DNA of 64,000 nucleotides from the NCBI GenBank assembly GCA_030431975.1, contig JAUIHP010000018.1, forward strand, positions 62,001-126,000, read 5' to 3'. Source of the DNA: a bacterium. Lineage in GTDB: Bacteria > Eisenbacteria > RBG-16-71-46 > CAIMUX01. Below are positions 24,660 through 34,473 of this stretch, piece by piece. The notes beneath the pieces are model-generated. The model saw only the letters and a program-made list of their open reading frames with translations, made no database searches and was not told the origin of the DNA. Made by a program: the position numbers and the translations under genes. Each line of letters starts with the position of its first letter. Position 1 is the stretch's first letter.

Positions 24660-27572
24660 GTGCGATGCTCCCGATGCGACACGATGAATGCCGAGGACGC
24701 AAGGTTTTGCCACTCCTGCGGTAACCTGCTCTCCACGTCCCCCGGCGCAAGTGATGACGAGCTGGAGATGGACTCACCGACCATGCTCTCGCCGAATCCC
24801 GGGGAGGTCGGATCCTCGGCCGCAACTGGGGCTGGGTCTGGGGCCGGCGCAGGAGATTACGGTGGAGACCCGGCCGCCTCCGATGGGGCGCGACAGCACA
24901 GCGAATCCGAAATGAGCGACCGAACCGAACTCTCGGAGGATTCCCCAGAGCGCGGAAGCGACCGCCGACCTCGCTCGGGCTCCGGACTGGGCGCCACCTC
25001 ACTGCCGCTCGGCGTTTCCGCATCCGACCCTGGCGGCCGTTTTTCCTTCGGGGACATCCTCGCCGGCCGCTATCGCATCCTGGGGCCCGTCGGCAGTGGA
25101 GGCATGGGTGACGTCTACCGGGCGGACGACCTCAAGCTCGGCCAACCCGTCGCTCTCAAGTTTCTTCCCCATGAACTCTCGCAGGACCGGGACCGCCTGG
25201 GCCGTCTCTTCGCGGAAGTTCGACTCGCGCGCCAGGTGGCCCATCGCAATGTGTGTCGCGTTTACGACATCGTCGAAGAAGGCGGAGTTCACTTCATCGC
25301 CATGGAGTTCGTGGACGGCGAGGATCTCGGAACGCTCCTGCGCCGGGTCGGACGATTCTCCACCGACAAGGCGACCGAGATTGCGCGGCAACTCTGCGCG
25401 GGACTTCATGCCGCCCACGAACAGGGCATCCTTCACCGCGACCTCAAGCCGGCCAATATCCTGATCGACGGCCGGGGCGTGGCACACATCGCAGACTTCG
25501 GCCTGGCCGCCCTCGACGATCAAATCGACGAGCGGGAAATCCGCGCTGGTACGCCGACGTTCATGGCTCCGGAGCAGATCGAAGGGCGAGAGGTTACGGC
25601 TCGAAGCGACATCTATTCGCTGGGCCTCGTCTTCCACGAGATGTACACGGGTCGCCGTGCCCTGACGGGCCGGACCCTGGCCGAGGTTCGGGATCAGCAA
25701 TCGGTCCTTTCGTCGCGGATTTCGTCTGACCTCTCGGATCTCGACCCCGCCGTCGACCGTGTGCTGCGGCGTTGTCTGGACCCGGATCCGGAGATGCGGC
25801 CGGCTTCGGCCCTCGCCCTGGCCGCCGCGCTTCCCGGAGGCGACCCCCTCGCCGATGCCCTGGCCGCGGGCGAGGTTCCGTCTCCCGCGATGGTCGCGGC
25901 GTCAGGTTCCGTCGGAGTCCTCCCGATGCCATGGGGCCTGGCCTCCCTCGCGGTCATTCTGCTTTCCCTGCTGTTCACGGCATTCCTCGCCGAGGAAACA
26001 TCGCTCTACGGAAAGTCCGGAATGGAGAAGCCGGCCGCGGTTCTCAAAGAACGGGCGTCGGAGCTGGCACGTAGTTTCGGCTACCCCGACTCCGCTGTCG
26101 CGGATCGGGTGCAAGGTTGGTATCAGGATGCGGCCGCGATTCGTTACGAGAAGGATGTCCGCCCGGAAGCGCCGGCCTGGGATTCGCTTCATCTCGGCCA
26201 GCCGTCCGCCGTCTACTTCTGGTATCGGGAGTCCCCGTCGCCGCTGGTCGCGACCAATCTCGTCGGACACGTCGGCGCGACCAACCCACCCGTCGACAAG
26301 CCGGGGATGACACTGCTCAGCCTCAACCCGCAAGGAGACCTTTCCTGGTTCCAGGGTGTGGCCCGGCCGGACTTCGAGCGCGAAGCCACCAACTCGGCGG
26401 CCGACTCGACGTCAGGCTTCGACTGGTACTCCGTCATGGAAGCGGCTGCCCTCGACCCCGAAGCCTTCCAAGAGATGGAAGCGGATTGGGTTCCTCCCCG
26501 CCATGCCGACCACATCAAGACATGGCGCGGACACTACCCGGACCGACCGGATCGAGAGATCGAAGTCCGCATGTCTTCGTTCCACGACCAACTCACCTGG
26601 TTCGAGATTCGGCAACCATGGGAACTGGACGACCGAGCCTCCGCGTCCGGGGGCGGTGGTCAGAACCGGATCGGCTCGATCGTGAACTTCATGATCGTGT
26701 TTCTTATCGTTTCGGCGAGCCTGCTCGCGCGCAGCCATTTCAAGGCCGGACTCGGCGACCTTCAGGGTGCCGCTCGTCTCGGGGCCGTTCTCGTCTTCCT
26801 CATGTTCTTCTCTCTGGTCGCCGAAGCGCATCACGTTCCGTTGTTCGGTCCGGAGTGGACGATGTTCCAGGCATCCACCGGGCTCAGCCTCTTCCTGGGT
26901 GGACTCTTCTGGGTGTTGTATGTCGCTCTGGAACCGTTTGCGCGAAGACTTTGGCCGGAGGTCCTGATCTCATGGAGCCGGCTGCTCAGAGGACGCATTC
27001 GTGACCCACGTGTCGGGCGGGAGATCCTCCTGGGACTGGCCGCGGGTTCGATTCTTGCGACGTGGGATACCATCTGGCTCGATGTGACACGTCGCATGGG
27101 CGCCCCGATGCCGACCCTGCGGACCTTTTCGAGCGGTATGATCGAAGGCCTCCCGAGCTATGTCACCGAGTGCGTCAACCTTCTCGTCAATGCCATCTGG
27201 GTACCGATGGCGATCTTCCTACTCGTCATCGGGTTTCGCACGGTCCTGCGTCACCGTCTGATCTCGATTCTGGTGACCTCCACTCTTGTCGCAGCCGTCT
27301 TCTTCTTCGGAACAGAGTCGGCCATGGGAAAGGCCAGCGCGCTCGTATCCGTTGCTCTCGCCGCGGTTCTATTGTTCCGCGTCGGACTGCTTTCCTTCAT
27401 GGCCTTCTACTTCGCAGCGACCGTGCCCGCGAGGGCTCCCCTGACCCTGAATTTCGACCATTGGTACGCGTGGTCGACCACGCTGACGGCTCTTCTCATG
27501 GTCGGGTTGGCCGTCTTCGCTTTTCGAAACTGTCGGGAGTCTTCCGGAACGGCGCCGTCTACGCCGCGCTGA
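24660..27572 (+). CDS. Membrane Ser/Thr protein kinase with zinc ribbon and polytopic C-terminus
   Basis: 970 residues. The N-terminal zinc ribbon (CSRC...CHSCG, residues 3-23) and an acidic Ser/Gly-rich linker lead to a PknB-type kinase domain (about 125-390): GPVGSGGMGDVYRA glycine loop, ALKFL Lys, HRDLKPANIL, ADFGLA, GTPTFMAPEQ. All catalytic residues are kept. A helix near 425-445 crosses the membrane, followed by an extracytoplasmic domain of about 220 residues and then seven or eight further helices. I recall similar C-termini (ALEP..R..WP...ISWSRLL.GR.RDP.VGR) in acidobacterial kinases. The GTG at 24660 is chosen because the zinc ribbon begins there and TACAAT stands 6 nt before it. 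The input signal is unknown. Confidence 0.9.
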   Translation: MRCSRCDTMNAEDARFCHSCGNLLSTSPGASDDELEMDSPTMLSPNPGEVGSSAATGAGSGAGAGDYGGDPAASDGARQHSESEMSDRTELSEDSPERGSDRRPRSGSGLGATSLPLGVSASDPGGRFSFGDILAGRYRILGPVGSGGMGDVYRADDLKLGQPVALKFLPHELSQDRDRLGRLFAEVRLARQVAHRNVCRVYDIVEEGGVHFIAMEFVDGEDLGTLLRRVGRFSTDKATEIARQLCAGLHAAHEQGILHRDLKPANILIDGRGVAHIADFGLAALDDQIDEREIRAGTPTFMAPEQIEGREVTARSDIYSLGLVFHEMYTGRRALTGRTLAEVRDQQSVLSSRISSDLSDLDPAVDRVLRRCLDPDPEMRPASALALAAALPGGDPLADALAAGEVPSPAMVAASGSVGVLPMPWGLASLAVILLSLLFTAFLAEETSLYGKSGMEKPAAVLKERASELARSFGYPDSAVADRVQGWYQDAAAIRYEKDVRPEAPAWDSLHLGQPSAVYFWYRESPSPLVATNLVGHVGATNPPVDKPGMTLLSLNPQGDLSWFQGVARPDFEREATNSAADSTSGFDWYSVMEAAALDPEAFQEMEADWVPPRHADHIKTWRGHYPDRPDREIEVRMSSFHDQLTWFEIRQPWELDDRASASGGGGQNRIGSIVNFMIVFLIVSASLLARSHFKAGLGDLQGAARLGAVLVFLMFFSLVAEAHHVPLFGPEWTMFQASTGLSLFLGGLFWVLYVALEPFARRLWPEVLISWSRLLRGRIRDPRVGREILLGLAAGSILATWDTIWLDVTRRMGAPMPTLRTFSSGMIEGLPSYVTECVNLLVNAIWVPMAIFLLVIGFRTVLRHRLISILVTSTLVAAVFFFGTESAMGKASALVSVALAAVLLFRVGLLSFMAFYFAATVPARAPLTLNFDHWYAWSTTLTALLMVGLAVFAFRNCRESSGTAPSTPR

Positions 27573-28527
27573 TGGAATCGAGCAGTCCGAGTTCCGGCGG
27601 GTACGGCAGGAAGTAGGCTTGCTCCAAGAGGTAGGGATCTTCGAAGTGGCGCACCCAGTGCCACAGAAGCCGAGCCGGAATGGCCAAACCGATGTGACCG
27701 CTTCCGTAGTCTTCGATGGAATCGACCAATTCCCTCTTGTCGATCGATTCGAGTTTGCTCGAGACATACCCGAACATGTGAAAGAGCGCGTCCGTTTGCC
27801 GGCCCCGCGTCGGCACGTTGGAAAGAGCGAAGCAAAATAGCGTTTCGTACCGACGGTGCGTCTCTTCGCAGTCCTCTCCCCTTCCCAGCAACGCGCCCAG
27901 TTCACGCAGTATCTCGGGAGCTCGGGAGAGAAGCAGGTATTTGTGTCGGCGGTGAAACTCCTGAAGGCCCGCCATACCGGGCGGACGCGCGCGGAATCGG
28001 GCCCGCGCGAAGAGGGCCGTCATGCGCGCCTCCGTGACCGCGGGTTCTTCCAGATCCGATTCGTCGAAAGCGACCAGATCCGGCCACCGGGATCGCAGGA
28101 CCCGAGCGAACACACCCTTACCCTCCCGCTCGACCCGACCGTCGAGACGAATCAACTTCGCGTCGCGTAGTCCACAGCTGGGTGAACGTGCCTTCAAGGC
28201 ATAGCCGTCGAGCTCCAACTCTTTCAGGGCAGCGACGCGCGTCTCGGCAAAGGTTTCCATCGTTTCGGTAAGATCGACTTCGCCCCGACGCAAGCGGGGC
28301 CGGCCGGGATCGTCACTCTCATAGAGGTCGATCGTGGGACGTGGCGTCCCGAGGCCGATCTCCACTTCGGGGCAGACTTCCACGAAGTCGACGTGGGGGC
28401 CGAGCTGGTCTGCGAGGAAATCGTCCCGACGATGACCGCCGTCGTAGCGAACCGGCCTGCCCAACAGGCAGGACGACACTCCAAGGCGGGGGCGGATCAG
28501 AGGCGGAGAGGAGTCGGTCCGTTCCAT
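27559..28527 (-). CDS. DUF523-DUF1722 fusion protein
   Basis: 322 residues. The N-terminal DUF523 (YbbK-like) part has VSSCLLGRPVRYDGGHRR near residue 20 and VCPEVEIGLGTPR near 50. The C-terminal DUF1722 (YbgA-like) part has the HRRHKYLLL and GYVSSKLES segments. The fused form is common and is often found beside photolyase genes, but none is here. Biochemical function is unsettled. I start it at the ATG at 28527, which has GGAGAG upstream, rather than at a TTG twelve codons earlier. It follows the ArsC-like gene by 36 bases and overlaps the convergent kinase gene by 14. Confidence 0.88.
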   Translation of the reverse strand: MERTDSSPPLIRPRLGVSSCLLGRPVRYDGGHRRDDFLADQLGPHVDFVEVCPEVEIGLGTPRPTIDLYESDDPGRPRLRRGEVDLTETMETFAETRVAALKELELDGYALKARSPSCGLRDAKLIRLDGRVEREGKGVFARVLRSRWPDLVAFDESDLEEPAVTEARMTALFARARFRARPPGMAGLQEFHRRHKYLLLSRAPEILRELGALLGRGEDCEETHRRYETLFCFALSNVPTRGRQTDALFHMFGYVSSKLESIDKRELVDSIEDYGSGHIGLAIPARLLWHWVRHFEDPYLLEQAYFLPYPPELGLLDSISAA

Positions 28528-28563
28528 GGGTCCACTCTCTCCGAACTCGGTGCGTACACGCAA

Positions 28564-28998
28564 TCAGCTTCCCAGATCTCGAATGGGGATCTCTCGTGCT
28601 TCCATCCACTCGCTCAACTGGCGACGAATGTTGTCCCGGATGACGCGGAACTTTCGCACCGTCGAGTCCTGGTCGTAGCCGACAGGATCGGGCTGCTCCC
28701 AATGCAGACGCGCAGCCTTCCCGAGAAAGAGCGGGCATTCCTCTTCCGCGCAGAGAGTGACGACAGTGTCGACACTCTCCGGGTCGATCTCTTCGACGGA
28801 CTTCGACCACTGTTCGGAGATGTCGACCCCGAGTTCACTCAAAACCTGAATGGCGGCAGGATGCACGTAGGCCGGGCGGGAGCCCGCACTTTGCACGTGA
28901 ACGTGCTCTCCGCCCATGGCCCGAGCCAGTCCCTCGGCCATCTGACTTCGCGCGGAGTTGGCGACACAAAGAAAAAGCAAACGATGCGGATCGGACAT
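28564..28998 (-). CDS. Low-molecular-weight phosphatase family, ArsC-like arsenate reductase
   Basis: 144-residue cytosolic protein with the LMW-PTPase P-loop CVANSARSQ at residues 11-19 (C-x5-R then S) and a C-terminal CAEEECP pair of cysteines near 83-88, as in thioredoxin-linked arsenate reductases, where three Cys relay electrons. The likely reaction is arsenate to arsenite; a protein phosphatase role cannot be excluded. AGGAGG precedes the ATG. No arsenite pump or ArsR repressor is adjacent, so it is not a full ars operon. It is fourth of five leftward genes starting at queF. Confidence 0.85.
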   Translation of the reverse strand: MSDPHRLLFLCVANSARSQMAEGLARAMGGEHVHVQSAGSRPAYVHPAAIQVLSELGVDISEQWSKSVEEIDPESVDTVVTLCAEEECPLFLGKAARLHWEQPDPVGYDQDSTVRKFRVIRDNIRRQLSEWMEAREIPIRDLGS

Positions 28999-29059
28999 AT
29001 GGCCTCCTACGACAATTCCACCGCGCCCGCGCTACCGGTTCGGTACACATCCGCGCGAG

Positions 29060-31756
29060 CTATGCAGGTACGCCGAGTTCCAGTTTGTACACCTGCGCGA
29101 ACAGCTGATCCAGGATCGCCTGCAGATCGTCCGCCGAAACGCCGGCCTCTTCCTGCGGTTCACCGGCGGCTTCCTCGCGCATCTCGAGCAACCGCAAGAA
29201 CACCAGCGTCAGAACTTCGCGGCCTCGTAGCGGCCCCTCCGCAAACGGAGCACTCGCCGCTTCGACCGCGCCCGCGACCAATTCGGAAATCTTGTGTGCC
29301 CGCCCTTCCCGCAGCCATCGCGACAGGGAACGAAAGAGCTGACGACACTGCGGATGACTCCGAGGCGGCGGCTCCCCCGCGCCTAAAGGTGAACCTTCCG
29401 CGTCCGCCGGATAGGGAAGCGACTCGACCGTCTTGAGGTCGACCTGTGCCAGCGGGCGGGCGCCTTCCAGAGCGTAGATGCGGTAGATCCTTTGAATGGG
29501 CGCGCTCATGAGCAGGCCGACGACGATGAGCGGCGGGACCTTGCTTTCTTCCGTTCCACCGAGAAGGTGGAGGTTGTTCATGCAGAGAAAGCCTTCACGA
29601 TCGAGCGCGCCGATCAGTCGGTCTCCGGTCTGGCGCAGAAAGACCTTGGACTTCTGGTATCGCGCGAGATCGAAACCGCTTTTGTAGATACGGCCCATGA
29701 GTTCGGGATCTTCGGGAACGAAGACACGGCCTCCCTCCCATCCGATGCGGTAGGGCGTCACTTCGGCGCCGCTGACCAGAGCCGGGCGCCAGCGACCGGC
29801 AGCGTCGTCGTCGCGATAGACTTCCCGACCCCGCTTGTCCCGCAGGAGAAAACGAGACTCCTGTACCCGCGACTGCACGGACTTTTGACCGTGACGACCG
29901 ATGAGCCCGGAGTAGGTCCAGATGACGTCCCCGAAACGAACGGGCGCAGACTGCATCGCTTCGAGAAACCGGACCTCTTCGTTGTCGCGAAAGACGCGCA
30001 AGGGAGCACCGCGACGTCCCTCATACTGTGACGCTGGCACCCAAACCTCCGCAGAATCGAGGCGTCCGTTCTTCGACCTGGACGGCGGCGCCGTTCCCGG
30101 AAGCTCGACTTGCAAACCGCCTTTCTTGCGCGCGCCGCGAGCCGAGGAACGGTCTCCGTGCAGAACCCGATTGCGAACCTGCTTCGGCGGCGCCACCTCG
30201 GTTCCACGCTTACGCGCCGAATAGAAAACGGTAAAGCCGACCTGGGCGCCGGGCCAGGGCGCCGACTCCACGAGGGCCAGTTCGAGAAGATGGCAGCTGT
30301 CCAGGATCCGGGCCCGAATCTTCGAGAAGTGATGTCCGGAGAGAATGGAATCCGGAACGAGAAAGCCGTGGTGCCCTCCCTCGCGACAGAGCCGGATCGC
30401 CAGTTCGAGAAAGAGTGGGTACAACGTCAGCTTGTACTGAGTCCCGGCAGGAAAGAGTCGTTCGAAGAACTGCCGTTCCTCTTCCATCGGAAGATTGCGA
30501 TCGCGCAGCCCGAAGCTGACCCATGGCGGATTGCCGAGAAGTGCGTCGAAGCCCGGGTTGTCCCGGCCGAACACTTCCGGGAACCGCTTCTCCCAAAGGA
30601 ATCCGGGCGAAAACGAACTGGCCTCGACGAGCAGCGCGTTTCCCGCCTGAATGTTCCGACCGAGAAAGCAGGGGAATCCGGGACCGAAGAATTCATCGAG
30701 TGTGTCGCCGACGAGACTGCGACCGTTGCCGTGTCGTTGTTGCAGTCGCCGCGCCGTCCATACGGAAAGGTTGTGGGCCGCCGTTCGCGCCGCCAGAGGA
30801 TCCAGGTCCACGCCGTAAACCTGTAGCAGACGAAGGAGAGACTCGTCGCCTTCGGTTCCGGACGCCGCGGTTGCAGAGACCAGGGCCTCCGCCGCTGCCA
30901 GAAGGAACTGCCCACTCCCACAAGCCGGATCGGCGAATCGCAAACTCGGGATCGGAGCGCCCGCTTGCAGAACGGGTTTCAGAACCGCAGTCGAAAGTTC
31001 ACGGATGAGATCCGGAGGAGTCGTAAAGATTCCCTGCCCCCGCGACCGATCGCGATCCAGCTTGAAGGTAAGCCGTCCCCGAGGCGTCGTGGTCAATCGG
31101 TGGCGAGCTCCGTGGCCGTGAACCAAACCCGGAAGATCGTCCTCGGGTGAAAGCGAAACCGCCAAAGAGTAGAGCCGTCGGACGAGTTCCTGCACCTTGA
31201 CTGCGGGAAGCTCCAGTTCCGCTGCGAGTCGGCGAGCGCGCTGCAGGCCCTCGTAGAAGCTGTCGTCCCGCGTCGGGGCCGGCTCTTCCAGGTTTCGAGT
31301 CCATGGCGCGTTTCCGGCGTCCTGATCGGGATGGTCGAAGGGCCCTCCCACCTGGGATCGCGAGACGGAGGGCTCGTACGCGGACGAGATCTTCCCGGAA
31401 GACGCAGCACGTTCGTCTGAGAACAGGTACTCACCGGAAATCGGCGACTTCGGAGCCGTCCATTCCTCCAGCAAGCGTAGCGCCGGAATCGATCCCAACC
31501 GAAGCCGGCGGCGTCCGGACTGAAGCGGAGACGCCACGATCCCGGCATCTTCCATCTGGATGAGCCAGACGAGTTCCAACGCAAGGGAGTGAAGATTGTC
31601 GCCGAAACGCGCCAACGTATCGGCCTGGGTGTCGGCGGATGAAGCAGCTCCCAGCAGGGGCAGAGCCATTTGGCTTTCGGGCACACGAAGACGGTCACGC
31701 TCACAGACGAGAAGGAGAATCCTCCGGATCTGGTCGACCATTTCCTCGCGCTTCAT
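29060..31756 (-). CDS. Type-IIG-like N6-adenine DNA methyltransferase (Eco57I/TaqI type)
   Basis: 898 residues. The centre holds AdoMet motif I (DPACGSGQFLL, near residue 270) and the amino-methylating motif IV (LLGNPPWVSFG, near 408), which mark adenine-N6 methyltransferases of the Eco57I class. The C-terminal third resembles the TaqI-type target-recognition domain (SKVFLRQTGDRLIGAL and the CMNNLHLL segment, near 745-765). The N-terminal 200 residues are helical, and I see no clear PD-(D/E)xK nuclease, so cutting activity is doubtful. No separate restriction gene, helicase or BREX/DISARM component is adjacent. It may be an orphan methyltransferase used for epigenetic control or a relic of a type IIG enzyme. 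The start follows the upstream stop by 24 bases. Confidence 0.85.
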   Translation of the reverse strand: MKREEMVDQIRRILLLVCERDRLRVPESQMALPLLGAASSADTQADTLARFGDNLHSLALELVWLIQMEDAGIVASPLQSGRRRLRLGSIPALRLLEEWTAPKSPISGEYLFSDERAASSGKISSAYEPSVSRSQVGGPFDHPDQDAGNAPWTRNLEEPAPTRDDSFYEGLQRARRLAAELELPAVKVQELVRRLYSLAVSLSPEDDLPGLVHGHGARHRLTTTPRGRLTFKLDRDRSRGQGIFTTPPDLIRELSTAVLKPVLQAGAPIPSLRFADPACGSGQFLLAAAEALVSATAASGTEGDESLLRLLQVYGVDLDPLAARTAAHNLSVWTARRLQQRHGNGRSLVGDTLDEFFGPGFPCFLGRNIQAGNALLVEASSFSPGFLWEKRFPEVFGRDNPGFDALLGNPPWVSFGLRDRNLPMEEERQFFERLFPAGTQYKLTLYPLFLELAIRLCREGGHHGFLVPDSILSGHHFSKIRARILDSCHLLELALVESAPWPGAQVGFTVFYSARKRGTEVAPPKQVRNRVLHGDRSSARGARKKGGLQVELPGTAPPSRSKNGRLDSAEVWVPASQYEGRRGAPLRVFRDNEEVRFLEAMQSAPVRFGDVIWTYSGLIGRHGQKSVQSRVQESRFLLRDKRGREVYRDDDAAGRWRPALVSGAEVTPYRIGWEGGRVFVPEDPELMGRIYKSGFDLARYQKSKVFLRQTGDRLIGALDREGFLCMNNLHLLGGTEESKVPPLIVVGLLMSAPIQRIYRIYALEGARPLAQVDLKTVESLPYPADAEGSPLGAGEPPPRSHPQCRQLFRSLSRWLREGRAHKISELVAGAVEAASAPFAEGPLRGREVLTLVFLRLLEMREEAAGEPQEEAGVSADDLQAILDQLFAQVYKLELGVPA

Positions 31757-31780
31757 GAAGCTTGCTTGCCTTCGAAAGAG

Positions 31781-34123
31781 TTAGGGGCGAATGACGAGTC
31801 GACTCCGCGCAAGGAGACTCCCTTCCGCGTCCAGCCATTCCAGATAGTACACGCCTCCCGGAAGTTCTCGCCCTCTCAGATCTCGCGGATGCCACTCGAC
31901 GTGCCCGGTTCGACCGGCGGAAACCTCTTCGGCGTCGTCGTCGACCCGCGGAGACGTTCCCGGGACTGCAAAGACGTGATGTGCGCGTTCCCGGCCCGTG
32001 ACGTCATAAAGGACGAGTCGTTGACCTTCCCCCACAGCCGCCGAAGACGACCGATGGATGACGTCCAACGGCAGTGTTCGATCCCAGGGCACGGGACGCA
32101 CGGAAAGGTGGTGCGACGAACCGGAATCGCCCACGACGACCGGACTCTCGGCGAACAAGCGCCGTCCCCCGAACCAGACATCCAGTTCGTAGGTCCAACT
32201 CCCGGATTCTGGTGAGTGGTCGACCCAGACGTACTCGAAGTGATCTCCACTCCCCGGCGAATGGGGAGCCAACTCCCAGCTCGACTGGTGGACGACCTGG
32301 ACCTGCGACGAGCCTCTTCTCGAAATGCTTAGACTGCCGTCGTCGACCCTGGGAAGACTGGCCGTGATCTCGACTCCCTCGCCCGTCCACTCCGCTTCGA
32401 TCCAGGCAGAAAGAACGGGAGTCGCGACCGGACCGGGAACTCGCAACGTGTCGACACGAACGACGTGGATCCCGGCAGCAATGCCGAACCCGTCGGCGAC
32501 CCGGTCGAGTAGGTACGTTCCGTCCTCGCCCGTCTGCGTTTCGGCGACCCACCGGAGGTCCGAGTCGAGCAGGGAGACACGCGCGCCGGCGACGGGACCG
32601 GTCTCGAAAGCAGAAACCATACCGCCGACCGAAATTCCCTCGACCGGCTCGAAGTCGACTCCTTCCGCGGAATCGGCGTCGACGGTGACGAGAAGCGCCT
32701 CAGAGATTTCGGCGGCCTCCGGATAAAACTGCGGCAGCAACCTACCCTGGGGGAAAAGGCCAACGTAGTAGTCCCCCGGCGGTAGGCACTCCAGGGTGTA
32801 AAAGCCAGGTTCCTCGATCACCAGATCGACGGTATCGGTTTCGCTCCAGGCCCGGAGAAGCGCGGACTCGAAACGGGCCGCATCCGCATCGATGTTTCCG
32901 ACGATGTAGCCCTGCACCGCCGGGGGCAGCTCGCAATCCGCGAGCAGAGACCCGTCCATGTTCGCTTCGTGCAGCCCGTTTTCAGTGACGGTAATGGGAC
33001 GGGCGTCCTCCTCACGAACCTGGTCCGGCCAGTAGCGGCGCAGTCCCGGCGAGTAGAGAACGTAGGAGGATGCCGGTAGACCTACGATCCGGTAGAAACC
33101 GAGACTTCCCGTACGGGTTCGGTACTCCCGGTCTCCGTTTCTTTCCGACAGAACCAGCTCGGTGAAAGGAATACCGATGGTCGTGCCTTCGGTTCGGATC
33201 TGGCCGATGAGAGTTCCTCCGGCGTCGAGCTCGATAGCGGGAGTTTCGGTGTCGACACCGGCCGCGCAAACGAAGACGTCAGCCGACATGAAGTCTCGAC
33301 TTCCTCCGGCAAACTCGGGAAGTAGACCCGACGCCGAGTCTGGAACGGCCTGAACCGCGTACATCCCTTCGGCCAGACCGCCGAAACGGAAGCCTCCATC
33401 GGAACTCGGCGGGTGCGCGGCGATGACGTTCCCCTGGCTATCGAGCAGCCGAAGCAGAACGTCGTCGCGCGGAGAACCGTTGGCCTCCCGCACCTGTCCG
33501 AGAAGCCTGGCTGCCGGTGGGAGAACGACGGGGTCGACATCTGTGGTCTGACCATTGACGTTCACAATCCGGAGAGCCGACGTGGAGTCCTCGGACAAAC
33601 CGTGAAAGAGCGCGCGGTGCTCCCGTCCGCCCGATGTCGCGTCATCAGTCGAGTAGCGCAAAAGGACGGAACCTGCGGGCAACGCTGGAAGAAGAAAACT
33701 TCCATCGTTTCGCGTGTAGGTACTCGCTCGTATGGAACCGACCTGGGCTTCGACGAGCACGCCGGAGAGCGGAATCGAACCCATCTCCCGAGCTCCGCGG
33801 ACCTCTCCGCTCACGGCTCCGCCGGACGCCATGAGTTCGATATCGACACCGCCTTGCTCGTCACCGGGTTTGGTCTCTATTCGAGACGCGTCGGAGCTTT
33901 CGGACACACCCGGCGCGTACGAAGACGGATAGAGCCGATCGAATTCCCCGACGTCACTTCCGCGGGCACTTCCCGTCCACAAAGCAACGCCGAGAACGAA
34001 CCCCGCAAGCATCGGCAGCGCGATGTGCCGCGAAGCAACGCCGGGAACGAGACCCGCAAGCACGCAACGCCGTAGCGGTACGGAGCCGAGCAACGAAGGC
34101 TCCACTCGCTTCCGGCCGTTCAC
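31781..34123 (-). CDS. Secreted multi-domain protein with carboxypeptidase-regulatory-like repeats and FlgD-like tail
   Basis: 780 residues. An N-terminal signal region with a duplicated hydrophobic core is followed by several Ig/CNA-B-like or carboxypeptidase-regulatory-like beta-domains ([62 protein letters not shown] and others), then a C-terminal beta-domain ending in [16 protein letters not shown] and RLVIRP. That tail matches the one on the subtilisin at 2618, which suggests a shared export or anchoring route. The GTG start at 34123 overlaps the queF stop as GTGA, so the two are translationally coupled, an odd pairing. Probable cell-surface adhesin or scaffold; no catalytic motif is seen. 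Confidence 0.78.
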   Translation of the reverse strand: MNGRKRVEPSLLGSVPLRRCVLAGLVPGVASRHIALPMLAGFVLGVALWTGSARGSDVGEFDRLYPSSYAPGVSESSDASRIETKPGDEQGGVDIELMASGGAVSGEVRGAREMGSIPLSGVLVEAQVGSIRASTYTRNDGSFLLPALPAGSVLLRYSTDDATSGGREHRALFHGLSEDSTSALRIVNVNGQTTDVDPVVLPPAARLLGQVREANGSPRDDVLLRLLDSQGNVIAAHPPSSDGGFRFGGLAEGMYAVQAVPDSASGLLPEFAGGSRDFMSADVFVCAAGVDTETPAIELDAGGTLIGQIRTEGTTIGIPFTELVLSERNGDREYRTRTGSLGFYRIVGLPASSYVLYSPGLRRYWPDQVREEDARPITVTENGLHEANMDGSLLADCELPPAVQGYIVGNIDADAARFESALLRAWSETDTVDLVIEEPGFYTLECLPPGDYYVGLFPQGRLLPQFYPEAAEISEALLVTVDADSAEGVDFEPVEGISVGGMVSAFETGPVAGARVSLLDSDLRWVAETQTGEDGTYLLDRVADGFGIAAGIHVVRVDTLRVPGPVATPVLSAWIEAEWTGEGVEITASLPRVDDGSLSISRRGSSQVQVVHQSSWELAPHSPGSGDHFEYVWVDHSPESGSWTYELDVWFGGRRLFAESPVVVGDSGSSHHLSVRPVPWDRTLPLDVIHRSSSAAVGEGQRLVLYDVTGRERAHHVFAVPGTSPRVDDDAEEVSAGRTGHVEWHPRDLRGRELPGGVYYLEWLDAEGSLLARSRLVIRP
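33982..34062 (-). repeat. Duplicated signal-peptide core
   Basis: 30-bp copies at 33982-34011 and 34033-34062 (27 of 30 identical), 51 bases apart and in frame. They duplicate the hydrophobic LAGxVxGVA segment of the protein encoded there. Confidence 0.75.
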
Positions 34124-34473
34124 GCGGCGTAGTCGACCTTCACGACGGTGTGAATCCCACCGCGCACGAAGAAGTCGCCTTCGACCCACATTCTTCGGGG
34201 TCGGCAGGCCGCAACGAGGTCATCGAGAATTCGGTTGGTCACGGCCTCGTGAAAGTGCCCCTCATCCCGGAAGGACCAGAAGTAGAGCTTCAGCGCCTTG
34301 AGTTCGAGGCAGAGTTCATCCGGCACGTAGCGGATGCGAAACGTCGCGAAGTCCGGTTGGCCCGTCTTCGGACACAGACAGGTGAACTCTGGAATCTCGA
34401 AGACGATCTCGTAGTCGCGTCCCGGTTTGGGATTGGGAAAAGTCTCCAGATCCTTGCTCGGCTCTGTCGTCAT
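34120..34473 (-). CDS. queF: NADPH-dependent 7-cyano-7-deazaguanine reductase
   Basis: 117-residue T-fold enzyme reducing preQ0 to preQ1 in queuosine synthesis. It is the short YkvM/type I form: [14 protein letters not shown] near residue 31 holds the catalytic Cys and Asp, and [19 protein letters not shown] near 60 holds the NADPH- and substrate-binding residues of the family. The frame is open far upstream, but the ATG at 34473 has AGGAG 8 bases before it and matches the family start. Other queuosine genes are not in the window. It begins a five-gene leftward run ending at 27559. Confidence 0.96.
   Translation of the reverse strand: MTTEPSKDLETFPNPKPGRDYEIVFEIPEFTCLCPKTGQPDFATFRIRYVPDELCLELKALKLYFWSFRDEGHFHEAVTNRILDDLVAACRPRRMWVEGDFFVRGGIHTVVKVDYAA

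Noticed and set aside
24358-25023. 221-codon leftward frame spanning the kinase 5' region
   Set aside because: Only its last 21 codons have a ribosome site and sensible context. The rest is antisense to the kinase gene and Arg/Pro-rich.
28564-28998. Arsenic-resistance operon
   Set aside because: Only an ArsC-like protein is present. Its neighbours are DUF523/DUF1722 and a DNA methyltransferase, with no arsR, arsB or acr3.
29060-31756. BREX or DISARM defence island around the methyltransferase
   Set aside because: No ATPase, helicase, phosphatase (PglZ) or nuclease partner gene lies on either side.
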